Positions 7,411 through 14,549 of a stretch of DNA of 21,017 nucleotides are shown piece after piece. The notes beneath the pieces were generated by a model. It saw only the letters and a program-made list of their open reading frames with translations. It did not search any database and was not told where the DNA came from. The DNA is taken from contig JAEDIZ010000029.1 in the NCBI GenBank assembly GCA_016296635.1, positions 1 to 21,017 of the forward strand. The letters are read 5' to 3'. This DNA comes from Oscillospiraceae bacterium. Lineage in GTDB: Bacteria; Bacillota; Clostridia; Oscillospirales; Oscillospiraceae. Positions within the stretch are counted from its first letter, which is position 1. Each line of letters begins with the position of its first letter. A program made the translations under genes and the position numbers.

Positions 7411-9591
7411 ATGTTTGAATCTGCAAGCTGGATCACTTCTCCCGTCGACTGCGGCAGAGCCTGCCCGTTATTTGAAGCTGCATATAAATTCCCCCAAAAA
7501 GTGCAGAAGGCAAGCCTTTCTGTTTCTGCCGTGGGACTTTACATTTCGCATGTAAACGGAGTCCGGTATTCCTTCGGTCTGTTCAATCCCGGCTGGACAA
7601 ATTATGCCGACCGGATTCAGTATCAGACCTACGATGTCACCGCTTCTCTGCAGGATTCGGCAGAAATCAGCATTCTCGGCGCCGGCGGCTGGGCCACCGC
7701 CAATCTGCTGCTGGAGGGCGAGCATTTCTTCTCCGACAGAATCTGCGTCATCGCAGAGCTGCGCGTCACCTATTGTGACGGCACAGAGGAAATCTTCTCC
7801 ACCGACGAAAGCTGGCAGGTCTTCCGCTCGCCCGTTCTCTATTCTCATATTTATAATGGTGAAACCATTGACCATACTGCAGAGAAAACCTTCCTCGGCA
7901 ATGCCGTCCGGCATGAAATTTTCTCCCGCCTTGTTCCGCAGGAGGGCGTACGCATCCGCGAGCAGGATCGTCTGCCGGCAAAGCAGTTTATGATTTCGCC
8001 GGAGGGTGACCGGATCATCGACTTCGGGCAGAATCTGTCCGGCTATGTGGAGATCAAGGTCAACGCGCCCAAAGGCAGCCGCATCCGTATCCGCCACGCA
8101 GAGGTGCTGGATCAGAACGGCAATTTCTATACAAAAAATCTGCGCACCGCAAAGCAGGCCATGGAGTATGTCCTCGGCAGCAACGGCGAGCAGATTCTCA
8201 AACCGTACTTCACCACGCAGGGCTTTCGCTACATTGCCGTTGATGAATTCCCCGGCAAGGTGGATCCGGCCTGCTTCACCTCTGTTGCCGTCTATGCGGA
8301 CATGAAGCGCACCGGTTATTTCTCCTGCGGCAATGAAACCATCAACCGCCTTTACAACTGTATCCTGTGGACGCACCGCAGCAACTTCATGGAGGTTCCC
8401 ACCGACTGCCCGCAGCGCGATGAGCGTCTCGGCTGGCTGGGCGATGCACAGCTTTTCTGCAAAGCCGCAGCCTACAGCTATGATGTTTACGCTTTCTACC
8501 GCAAATGGCTGCACGATGTTGCCTCCCAGCAGCTGCCCTCCGGCGCGATCCGCTCCATCTGCCCCTTTAACAATGCTTACGATTTCCGGTTTTCCGCCGC
8601 ATGGAGCGACACCGTAACGATCGTTCCATGGGAGCTGTACCGAATTTACGGCGACAAAACCATTCTGGAAGATATGTTCACCTGCATGTGCCGTTGGGTC
8701 GATTATATGCACAGCGCCGGGTCGGAAGAATTCTTATGGCTGGGCGGAAACCACTACGGCGACTGGCTGGCGCTGGACGGCCCGGATCCGAGAGAACCGC
8801 TTACAAACAAAGACTTCATCGGCTCCGCCTTCTTCGCCTACTCAGCACGAAAGGTCGTGGAATGCGGCAGAGAACTGGGCAGAGATGTATCGGAATACGA
8901 GCAGCTTGCCGCAAATGTCCGCAAAGCCTTCCGCTCGCGCTACATTGTGAACGGTCTGCCTGCCACAGATACCATGACCGGCTGCATTCTGCTTCTGCAG
9001 TTCGGTCTTGCCGAAGAGCAGGAGAAAGAAAAGATCGTTTCTCACCTTCTTGAGCTTATGGCAAAATTCGACAACACTCTCTGCACCGGACTTTTGGGCA
9101 CAGCCTATATTCTGCATGTTCTGTCCGAAAACGGCTATGCCAAGAAGGCTTATGACCTTCTGCTGCAGAAAAAATATCCCTCCTGGCTCGGTATGCTGGA
9201 TTACGGCGCCACCACAATCTGGGAGCGCTTCGATACCATCGACGAAAACGGCATCAAGGATGTGCGCAACGCATCTCTCAACCACTATGTCTATGGCACG
9301 ATTCTTGACTGGCTGGTGGAGGGTGCGGTCGGTCTACGCAGCAGCTTCAGCCATCCCGGATACAGAAAAATCAGCTGGAAACCGCTGCCGGATGCGCGCC
9401 TCGGCCATGCTGAATTCCGGTTTGAAACGCCGAACGGCATCATTGAATGCCGCTGGCAGATCACCGATACTGATGTGCAATACAGGATCTGTCTGCCGAA
9501 CGCCGTAACCGCCGAGGTTCATCTGCCGGACGGTCAAAGCACCGTTATCACGGGTGGAGATCATACATTTACTTCCCGTCTGCCCGACTGA
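7411..9591 (+). CDS. Alpha-L-rhamnosidase, glycoside hydrolase family 78
   Basis: A 726-residue GH78 enzyme that releases terminal L-rhamnose from glycosides such as plant flavonoids or pectic side chains. The N-terminal beta-sandwich domain shows NPGWTNYADRIQYQTYDVT (60-78). The (alpha/alpha)6 catalytic domain begins with VPTDCPQRDERLGWLGDAQ (329-347), whose E338 is the expected general acid. The second acidic residue is E605 in IWERFD, followed by a C-terminal beta-sandwich. No signal peptide is visible, so it acts in the cytoplasm on imported rhamnosides. AGGAG sits 8 bases before the ATG at 7411; an upstream in-frame Met (7384) lacks such a site. It is transcribed divergently from the operon above, which carries an MFS transporter and dehydrogenases that could process the sugar or aglycone. 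Confidence 0.93.
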   Translation: MFESASWITSPVDCGRACPLFEAAYKFPQKVQKASLSVSAVGLYISHVNGVRYSFGLFNPGWTNYADRIQYQTYDVTASLQDSAEISILGAGGWATANLLLEGEHFFSDRICVIAELRVTYCDGTEEIFSTDESWQVFRSPVLYSHIYNGETIDHTAEKTFLGNAVRHEIFSRLVPQEGVRIREQDRLPAKQFMISPEGDRIIDFGQNLSGYVEIKVNAPKGSRIRIRHAEVLDQNGNFYTKNLRTAKQAMEYVLGSNGEQILKPYFTTQGFRYIAVDEFPGKVDPACFTSVAVYADMKRTGYFSCGNETINRLYNCILWTHRSNFMEVPTDCPQRDERLGWLGDAQLFCKAAAYSYDVYAFYRKWLHDVASQQLPSGAIRSICPFNNAYDFRFSAAWSDTVTIVPWELYRIYGDKTILEDMFTCMCRWVDYMHSAGSEEFLWLGGNHYGDWLALDGPDPREPLTNKDFIGSAFFAYSARKVVECGRELGRDVSEYEQLAANVRKAFRSRYIVNGLPATDTMTGCILLLQFGLAEEQEKEKIVSHLLELMAKFDNTLCTGLLGTAYILHVLSENGYAKKAYDLLLQKKYPSWLGMLDYGATTIWERFDTIDENGIKDVRNASLNHYVYGTILDWLVEGAVGLRSSFSHPGYRKISWKPLPDARLGHAEFRFETPNGIIECRWQITDTDVQYRICLPNAVTAEVHLPDGQSTVITGGDHTFTSRLPD

Positions 9592-9607
9592 CTAAGAAAA
9601 TATATAG

Positions 9608-9635
9608 AAAAAGCGGCTTGCAAAAGCCGCTTTTT
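9608..9635. terminator. Bidirectional intrinsic terminator
   Basis: A perfect 12-bp stem AAAAAGCGGCTT / AAGCCGCTTTTT with loop GCAA. The A-run on one side and T-run on the other make it work for both the rhamnosidase (plus) and the convergent amidase gene (minus). The amidase stop codon overlaps the T-run. Confidence 0.9.
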
Positions 9636-10161
9636 AAGCTGAAAAAACGCCGGTGATGTGCAGGAATCGCACCGCGGTATACTGATAGCTGCCGAGCGGT
9701 CTGTTGTCCGCATCGTCCGAATGTGCAGCCAGTAAAATCGCATTCTTCGCTTCTCCCCTTCCCGCAGCCACAACCACCGGAGAATGGGAATAGCGAATGC
9801 CGTCAAAGGAAAGCTGCACGAGATCACCCGGTTCCAGTTCCTCCGCCGACGCTTGCACGGCAAACGGGCCGGGAGACGGCGCGGTGCGCGTCAGAAACCG
9901 GTACAGATATTCAACACCCGTCCATGCCGGTGCCTTTCGATTGGCGTCATAATAGTACCAGCCAAAGGTCGGCGTATGATTCATAATGCCGCAGCCGGAA
10001 AAAAGACACTGCGATGCAAAGTTTGTACAGTCACCGCCCAGCTTATCATAATTATTATAGTGCGGATTTCTGTCAAATGCCCAGCGATGCGCATAGGAAA
10101 CGGCTGCATCCCGGTCAAAAATGCGAACTTCACCCGGCAAAACGCTCACCTCTTTCGCCAT
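9634..10161 (-). CDS. Putative amidase-domain protein (Amidase_6, cysteine hydrolase)
   Basis: A 175-residue protein matching the Amidase_6 putative amidase domain. It has DAAVSYAHRWAFDRNPHY near 18-35 and the hallmark GDCTNFASQCL at 43-53 with nucleophile C45. The catalytic His is likely H126 in SHSPVV, and an acidic partner may be D149 or D150 (HSDDADNR). Relatives often act on peptidoglycan-like substrates outside the cell, but no signal peptide or transmembrane segment is seen here, so the target is uncertain. The ATG at 10161 is the first residue of recognisable sequence. The frame is open further upstream but A-rich and lysine-rich, with no good ribosome binding site for either start. 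Single gene, bounded by the shared terminator. Confidence 0.75.
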   Translation of the reverse strand: MAKEVSVLPGEVRIFDRDAAVSYAHRWAFDRNPHYNNYDKLGGDCTNFASQCLFSGCGIMNHTPTFGWYYYDANRKAPAWTGVEYLYRFLTRTAPSPGPFAVQASAEELEPGDLVQLSFDGIRYSHSPVVVAAGRGEAKNAILLAAHSDDADNRPLGSYQYTAVRFLHITGVFSA

Positions 10162-10228
10162 TTTATGCCCGCAGGCGCCGTTTCGCTTCCGTTTTTTTAC
10201 ATTTCTTTTTGAAATTTGAATTTTTCTC

Positions 10229-10257
10229 TTGCAAATTGATGCAAAATCCGTTATGGT
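10229..10257 (+). promoter_or_regulatory. Candidate promoter of the symporter gene
   Basis: TTGCAA at 10229-10234, 17-bp spacer, TATGGT at 10252-10257. It would start transcription near 10264, just before the glycine riboswitch. Confidence 0.5.
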
Positions 10258-10301
10258 ACCCCTAACTTCATACCGAAGATGCTTTCGGGATTTTTCAAAA
10301 A

Positions 10302-10425
10302 CCGGAAGCGGAGGAAACTCTGGAGAATCCCACTTCAAGTGGGTGCCGAAGGTGCAAGGCTGCGCTGCAGCCGAATCTCTCAGGCGAAAGGACAGAGCGG
10401 TACATGAGTCTTGGACTCATCTGCC
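10302..10425 (+). ncRNA. Glycine riboswitch (single aptamer)
   Basis: The conserved glycine (gcvT-type) aptamer segments are read directly: GGAGGAAACTCTGGAGA at 10310-10326, GGTGCCGAAGGTGCAAG at 10342-10358, and AATCTCTCAGGCGAAAGGAC at 10374-10393, then AGAGC. Only one aptamer is present. It is followed by a small stem (ATGAGTC/GACTCAT, 10404-10420) that may be the partner 'ghost' helix known from singlet glycine riboswitches. The intrinsic terminator and the symporter gene follow, so control of transcription elongation by glycine is expected. Confidence 0.92.
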
Positions 10426-10438
10426 AAATTGTAAGTCC

Positions 10439-10469
10439 GGAGTTGCTGAATCTCAGCAGCTCCTTTTTT
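10439..10469 (+). terminator. Riboswitch-controlled intrinsic terminator
   Basis: The stem GGAGTTGCTGA / TCAGCAGCTCC (one G-U pair) with a 3-base loop is followed at once by six T. It lies between the glycine aptamer and the ribosome binding site of the symporter, so it is the likely expression platform. Confidence 0.88.
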
Positions 10470-10487
10470 ATTCTGGAGGAAAAGAAA

Positions 10488-11873
10488 ATGCAAGAAAAGC
10501 TTCTGCAAATCGTGTCATCTTTCAACGGCTATCTGTCAGACTACATTCTGGTATTCCTGCTGATCGGTGTCGGTCTGTTCTACTCGATCAAGACCCGTTT
10601 TGTGCAGGTTCGCTGCTTCGGCGAAGGTATGCGTAAGACCTTCAGCAAGCTGTCGCTGCGCGGTGGCAAGGAAGCAAGCGGTATGAGCTCGTTCCAGGCT
10701 CTGGCGACTGCCATCGCAGCGCAGGTCGGCACCGGCAATATCGTCGGCGCCAGCGGCGCAATTCTGACCGGCGGCCCCGGCGCCATCTTCTGGATGTGGG
10801 TCATCGCCTTCTTCGGCATGGCGACCATCTACTCGGAAGCGACCCTGGCACTGAAGACCCGCAAGGTCGATGAGGACGGCACCGTTCGCGGCGGCCCCGT
10901 TTACTACATTACCAAAGCCTTCAAGGGCGGCTTCGGCAAGTTTCTGGCAGGCTTCTTCGCCATTGCCGCCGTGCTGGCACTGGGCTTCATGGGCAGCATG
11001 GTACAGTCCAACTCCATCGGCTCCACCATGCAGACTGCCTTCGGTGTTCCCAAGTATGTCATGGGCATCCTTCTCGTCATCATCTGCGCCATCATCTTTA
11101 TCGGCGGCGTGAGCCGTCTGGCCTCCGTAACGGAAAAGATCGTTCCTGTCATGGCAGGCATCTTCCTGATGGGCGGCCTTGTTATTCTTGCCGTTCGCAT
11201 CAAGTACATCCCCGCAACCTTCGGCATGATCTTTAAGTATGCTTTCCAGCCCAACGCCATCATCGGCGGCGCAGTCGGCGCGGCACTCAAAACCGCCATC
11301 AGTCAGGGCGCAAAGCGCGGTCTGTTCTCCAATGAAGCCGGTATGGGCTCCACCCCCCACGCCCATGCGCAGGCCAATGTTGCCGATCCGCACGATCAGG
11401 GCGTTGTCGCCATGATCGGTGTGTTCATCGACACCTTCGTTGTGCTGACGCTCAATGCCCTCGTCATCATCTCTGCCCTCTATACCAAGGGCGGCATTCT
11501 GGCTGACGGCATCATTCCCGAAACCATCGGCAAGGCAAACCTTGCGCAGACGGCCTTCGGCACCGTCATGGGTGACAGCCTCGGCAGCAAGTTCGTGGCA
11601 GTATGCCTGCTGTTCTTTGCCTTCTCCACGATCCTCAGCTGGAACCTCTTCGGCAGAATCAACATGATCTGGATGTTCGGCAAAAAGTCCTCCATTGTCT
11701 ACACCATCATCGCACTGGTCTTCGTATTCCTCGGCACCGTCGCTTCCAATGACCTCGTCTGGGAGCTGACCGATATGTTCAACAACCTCATGGTCATCCC
11801 GAACGCACTGGCGCTGTTTGCGCTGTCAAAGCTGGTCCCCTGCGTGGCGCGGAAGATCAAAGAAAAGAAATAA
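10488..11873 (+). CDS. Sodium:alanine/glycine symporter (AGCS family)
   Basis: A 461-residue polytopic membrane protein of the alanine/glycine:cation symporter family, importing small neutral amino acids with Na+. Family landmarks include GTGNIVGASGAILTGGPGAIFW near 80-101, VRGGPVYYI near 129-137 and the conserved GLFSNEAGMGSTPHAHA near 276-292. GGAGG lies 8 bases before the ATG at 10488. An in-frame ATG further upstream (10404) falls inside the riboswitch and is not used. The glycine riboswitch argues that glycine is a transported substrate and an effector. The gene ends before a palindromic terminator and appears monocistronic. Confidence 0.95.
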   Translation: MQEKLLQIVSSFNGYLSDYILVFLLIGVGLFYSIKTRFVQVRCFGEGMRKTFSKLSLRGGKEASGMSSFQALATAIAAQVGTGNIVGASGAILTGGPGAIFWMWVIAFFGMATIYSEATLALKTRKVDEDGTVRGGPVYYITKAFKGGFGKFLAGFFAIAAVLALGFMGSMVQSNSIGSTMQTAFGVPKYVMGILLVIICAIIFIGGVSRLASVTEKIVPVMAGIFLMGGLVILAVRIKYIPATFGMIFKYAFQPNAIIGGAVGAALKTAISQGAKRGLFSNEAGMGSTPHAHAQANVADPHDQGVVAMIGVFIDTFVVLTLNALVIISALYTKGGILADGIIPETIGKANLAQTAFGTVMGDSLGSKFVAVCLLFFAFSTILSWNLFGRINMIWMFGKKSSIVYTIIALVFVFLGTVASNDLVWELTDMFNNLMVIPNALALFALSKLVPCVARKIKEKK

Positions 11874-11894
11874 TCCCGATTGATTCCCAGATAC

Positions 11895-11935
11895 AAAGGA
11901 CCCTGGATCTGCTGCAGCAGATCCAGGGTCCTTTT
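11895..11935. terminator. Perfect 40-nt palindromic terminator
   Basis: A 20-bp perfect inverted repeat with no spacer (AAAGGACCCTGGATCTGCTG and its exact complement, centred on CTGCAG), with a T-run at the right and an A-run at the left. It separates the convergent symporter and nitrilase genes and should terminate both. Confidence 0.88.
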
Positions 11936-11946
11936 GATTCTTTATT

Positions 11947-12864
11947 TTATTCATCAAATGAGAAATGCAGAACATCCGGCCGGGCATAGTGGCCGCACAC
12001 ATCATGCTCCATTTTGCTCGCAGGCACCGCCTGCATATCCATCTCGGCGTAGATGATGCCCTCCTCATCCCAGATGCACTCACCAAGCTGATGTCCGAAG
12101 GGATCAATTACGCAGCTTCCGCCTCTGCATACGGTATCCGGAAGATCAGCCAGCGCGTCATATTCGTTGAGATCTTTCGGGTAGGAGGATTTGCGGATGA
12201 TCATGTCACAGTTGATGAAATAGCAGTGACCCTCTATGGCAATATGCCGGATCGTATCCTGCCATTCGGGATTGTCATTGGTATTCGGCGAGATATAAAT
12301 GGAGATGCCTTTTTCGTACAGCGCCACTCTCGCAAGGGGCATATAGCTTTCCCAGCAGATCAGATTGCCGACCGGCCCCCACGGCGTTTCCATGACCGGA
12401 AAGAAATCCCGATTCGCATCGCCCCAGATAACGCGCTCACTGCCGGTGGGCTTCAGTTTTCTGTGGTTATACACCTTCTGATCAGGTGCAATCATGACAT
12501 TGGAATTATAGAGCGTTCCGTTTACCGCATCTCGTTCGGAATAGCCGATACTCAGATACACGCCGTATTCCGCGCACAACTGCGCAAGCTGCGCGATCTC
12601 CGGGCCGTCTGACAGAATGGAATTGTCATGGTAGCGCTTCCAGTCTTCTCTTCCGGACTTGCTTCTGCAGCCGGTGCGGAAGCCGAAATTCATGCCGAAG
12701 GGATAGCCGGGAATAAATAACTCCGGGAATACAATCAGCTCTGCCCCGTGTTCGGCAGCCTCTTTGATCAGTCTGCAGGCCTTCTCCAAACATGCCGCTT
12801 TATCGAACATGACCGGTTCCGCCTGAACGACCGCAATTTTACATCTGCTGCGAAGTTCCTTCAT
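11947..12864 (-). CDS. Nitrilase (carbon-nitrogen hydrolase superfamily)
   Basis: A 305-residue nitrilase-superfamily enzyme with the complete Glu-Lys-Cys triad: E48 in FPELFIPGYP, K136 in HRKLKPTGSE and C170 in NLICWESYMPLAR. The CWE and KPTGSERVIWGD patterns are those of true nitrilases, which convert nitriles to carboxylate and ammonia, rather than of the amidase or carbamoylase branches. The substrate (aliphatic, aromatic or cyanide-derived) is not predictable. No signal peptide, so cytoplasmic. AGGAG lies 8 bases before the ATG. It is a single-gene unit with its own promoter (12965-12992) and a structured leader of about 95 nt. Plant-derived nitriles are a reasonable source in a gut setting, by inference. 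Confidence 0.9.
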   Translation of the reverse strand: MKELRSRCKIAVVQAEPVMFDKAACLEKACRLIKEAAEHGAELIVFPELFIPGYPFGMNFGFRTGCRSKSGREDWKRYHDNSILSDGPEIAQLAQLCAEYGVYLSIGYSERDAVNGTLYNSNVMIAPDQKVYNHRKLKPTGSERVIWGDANRDFFPVMETPWGPVGNLICWESYMPLARVALYEKGISIYISPNTNDNPEWQDTIRHIAIEGHCYFINCDMIIRKSSYPKDLNEYDALADLPDTVCRGGSCVIDPFGHQLGECIWDEEGIIYAEMDMQAVPASKMEHDVCGHYARPDVLHFSFDE

Positions 12865-12893
12865 AATGATTTCTCCTTATTCTGACCGATTGA

Positions 12894-12939
12894 TCTGCCG
12901 AACCCGGACAGCATCCGACACCGTTAACCCGGCGGCAGA
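12894..12939 (-). other. Possible three-way-junction RNA in the nitrilase leader
   Basis: A closing 7-bp stem (TCTGCCG 12894-12900 with CGGCAGA 12933-12939) encloses two small hairpins: CGGA/TCCG at 12905-12917 and CCG/CGG at 12921-12932. It lies between the predicted start point and the ribosome binding site. It matches no riboswitch I recognise and may be chance. Confidence 0.35.
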
Positions 12940-12964
12940 ATCCGTCCGAAAGCATCTTACCTGC

Positions 12965-12992
12965 ATTATAACAGTATTTTTATCATTGTCCA
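12965..12992 (-). promoter_or_regulatory. Promoter of the nitrilase gene
   Basis: On the minus strand: TGGACA (12992-12987), 16-bp spacer, TATAAT (12970-12965). The -10 is perfect and the -35 is 5/6, about 100 bp upstream of the nitrilase start. Confidence 0.75.
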
Positions 12993-13096
12993 TACCGGCG
13001 GGGATAACGCTTTCACGAAATGCAGGATTTCCGGAACTGTCACAGAAAAAAGCGACCTATCTGCTGCAAAACATGATAATTTTCGGCGATTATCCC

Positions 13097-13125
13097 TTGA
13101 CATTGCCGTAAATATTCTGTAGAAT
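13097..13125 (+). promoter_or_regulatory. Promoter of the rpsF-ssb-rpsR operon
   Basis: TTGACA (13097-13102), 17-bp spacer, TAGAAT (13120-13125): a near-consensus housekeeping promoter with start expected near 13132, just ahead of the structured leader. Confidence 0.88.
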
Positions 13126-13131
13126 AATCTA

Positions 13132-13177
13132 GCCTGCGTAGGTGCAGGCAATCCTTGCCGCAGGCGAGACCTGCGGC
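13132..13177 (+). promoter_or_regulatory. Structured rpsF leader with alternative pairings
   Basis: Two hairpins, GCCTGC/GCAGGC (13132-13149) and a perfect 8-bp stem GCCGCAGG/CCTGCGGC with loop CGAGA (13157-13177). The first GCCTGC can instead pair with GCAGGC at 13160-13165, which would break both. Ribosomal S6:S18 leader RNAs controlling rpsF operons are known in many bacteria; whether this is that motif is my inference. Confidence 0.5.
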
Positions 13178-13205
13178 CATCAGTCCAAAAGGAGGTGCAA
13201 CATCA

Positions 13206-13502
13206 ATGGCAAAGCTTTCCGCAAAGTATGAGGTCCTCTATATCATCGATCCCGCACAGGGTGAAGAGGGTATCGCGGCTCTCGTGGAAAAATTCAAGGG
13301 CATCGTGGCAGATCACGGCACTCTGACCAGTGTTGACGAGTGGGGCAAGCGTCGTCTTGCGTATCCCATCAACGATCTGACTGAAGGCTACTACGTTTAC
13401 ATGACTTGTGACGTCACGCCCGACATGCCTGCAGAGCTTGACCGTGTCTTCAAGATCACGGAAGGTATCCTGCGTTCCATCATCGTGGCTGTTGAAGAGT
13501 AA
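13206..13502 (+). CDS. rpsF: 30S ribosomal protein S6
   Basis: A 98-residue S6 with the typical N-terminal strand KYEVLYIIDP, the central WGKRRLAYPI (57-66 region) and YYVYMTCDV near 73-81. It binds S18 and the central domain of 16S rRNA. The start at 13206 is preceded by AGGAGG; upstream in-frame codons fall in the leader hairpins and are not used. First gene of the conserved Firmicutes cluster rpsF-ssb-rpsR, 11 bases before ssb. Confidence 0.96.
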   Translation: MAKLSAKYEVLYIIDPAQGEEGIAALVEKFKGIVADHGTLTSVDEWGKRRLAYPINDLTEGYYVYMTCDVTPDMPAELDRVFKITEGILRSIIVAVEE

Positions 13503-13513
13503 GGAGGCAAAAC

Positions 13514-13978
13514 ATGCTGAACCATATCGTTCTCATGGGCCGCTTGACTCGTGACCCCGAGCTGCGCCGTACCGGCAGCGGCGTCGCGGTCGCATCATTC
13601 ACGCTGGCCGTTGACCGTGATTACACGGCTCAGGGTCAGGAAAAGGAAACCGATTTCGTCGATATCGTCGCATGGCGCAATACCGCAGAGTTTGTCTCGA
13701 AGTACTTCGCCAAGGGCCGCATGGCTGTCGTTACCGGCCGGCTGCAGATCCGCAACTGGCAGGATAAAGAAGGCAACAAGCGCCGCAGCGCAGAGGTCGT
13801 CGCCGACAATGTTTATTTCGGCGATTCCAAGCGTGACGGAGCTTCCGGCGGCTTCGACCAGAGTCAGAGCTACGGCGCACAGAGCTTCAACCAGTCCTAT
13901 CAGGCACCGGCTGCTCCCGCGACCAGCGCAAATGACTTTGCGATGCTGATGGATGACGATCCCGAGCTTCCGTTTTAA
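13514..13978 (+). CDS. ssb: Single-stranded DNA-binding protein
   Basis: A 154-residue SSB that coats single-stranded DNA and recruits repair and replication partners. The OB-fold begins MLNHIVLMGRLTRDPELR and contains FVDIVAWRNTAEFVSKYFAKG. A Gly/Gln/Ser-rich linker (about 115-140) leads to the acidic tip DDDPELPF that binds partner proteins. AAGGAGG precedes the ATG by 7 bases. It lies between rpsF and rpsR in the usual order, so it is cotranscribed with ribosomal protein genes. Confidence 0.97.
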   Translation: MLNHIVLMGRLTRDPELRRTGSGVAVASFTLAVDRDYTAQGQEKETDFVDIVAWRNTAEFVSKYFAKGRMAVVTGRLQIRNWQDKEGNKRRSAEVVADNVYFGDSKRDGASGGFDQSQSYGAQSFNQSYQAPAAPATSANDFAMLMDDDPELPF

Positions 13979-14016
13979 TTGAATTTTTCACAAGACTCAA
14001 GATAGGAGGATTTACT

Positions 14017-14256
14017 ATGGCAATGGTGAATGATCGTGTCCATCCTCGCAAGCGCAAGAAGGTTTGCTCCTTCTGTGTCGATAAGGTTGCGCACATTGAT
14101 TTCAAAGACACTGCTAAGCTCCATCGCTACCTGTCCGAGCGCGGCAAGATCCTGCCCCGCCGTACTACCGGTACCTGTGCTGCTCATCAGCGTCAGCTGA
14201 CGGTCGCCATCAAGCGCGCTCGTCACATCGCCCTGCTGCCGTACGTGGCAGAATAA
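14017..14256 (+). CDS. rpsR: 30S ribosomal protein S18 (zinc-binding type)
   Basis: A 79-residue S18 that pairs with S6 on the 16S central domain. It has the conserved KGKILPRR-type segment (GKILPRRTTGT), HQRQL and AIKRARHIALLPY. The pairs CSFC and CAAH (Cys in TGTCAAHQR) identify the C+ form, which holds a zinc ion, unlike the zinc-free paralogue some bacteria use under zinc limitation. AGGAGG lies 7 bases before the ATG. It ends 10 bases before the first hairpin of the downstream array. Confidence 0.96.
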   Translation: MAMVNDRVHPRKRKKVCSFCVDKVAHIDFKDTAKLHRYLSERGKILPRRTTGTCAAHQRQLTVAIKRARHIALLPYVAE

Positions 14257-14266
14257 TGGCAATCAG

Positions 14267-14299
14267 AACAGCCTGTCCATCAAAAAGGACAGGCTGTTT
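14267..14299 (+). terminator. Terminator of the rpsF-ssb-rpsR operon
   Basis: The 12-bp perfect stem AACAGCCTGTCC / GGACAGGCTGTT directly after rpsR is followed only by a short TTT, so it may be moderately efficient. It is also the left end of the hairpin array. Confidence 0.65.
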
Positions 14300-14531
14300 G
14301 AGTCTGTCCGAAAAGCATATCTTTTCGGACAAAAGAGTTTCAGTCTGTTCGCGCAAAGTTTTATCCGCCGAAGGCGGACAAAATTCACACTCACAGCCTG
14401 AGAAGTATTTTTTTTCGAGAGCAGGGGCTCCCGGAAAAAATATATTTTACTTCTTTCGCGCCTGCGGGCGCGAACTCTACGAGGTTTTTTGAAAAACCGG
14501 AGCAGTCTGTCCCGAAAGGACAGGCTGTTTG
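14267..14531. repeat. 263-bp array of seven hairpins with repeated terminal units
   Basis: The gap between rpsR and rlmH is almost entirely base-paired: hairpins at 14267-14298, 14305-14331, 14359-14383, 14401-14454 (imperfect, long), 14455-14474, 14483-14498 and 14503-14527. The ends are inverted copies (AACAGCCTGTCC 14267-14278, GGACAGGCTGTT 14518-14529). AAAGGACAGGCTGTTTG occurs at 14284-14300 and again at 14515-14531. AGTCTGTYC occurs three times (14301, 14342, 14504). No ORF fits it. It may be a composite intergenic repeat (MITE-like or REP-like) or a structured RNA. Confidence 0.7.
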
Positions 14532-14535
14532 TTTT
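14503..14535 (+). terminator. Second strong terminator-like hairpin before rlmH
   Basis: CAGTCTGTCC, loop CGAAA, GGACAGGCTG, then TTTGTTTT. It lies just before the rlmH ribosome binding site (AAGAGGT), so it could either finish upstream transcription or attenuate rlmH. Confidence 0.6.
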
Positions 14536-14549
14536 AAGAGGTACCGCGA

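Noticed and set aside
7468..8712. 414-codon frame antisense to the rhamnosidase
   Set aside because: A shadow of a GC-biased gene; the plus strand has complete GH78 motifs and a good ribosome binding site.
10404..10487. Longer N-terminus for the symporter, starting in the riboswitch
   Set aside because: This ATG lies in a hairpin loop region of the riboswitch, and the terminator would be translated; the ATG at 10488 has a strong ribosome binding site.
10536..11393. 285-codon frame antisense to the symporter
   Set aside because: A shadow frame; the AGCS protein on the plus strand is complete.
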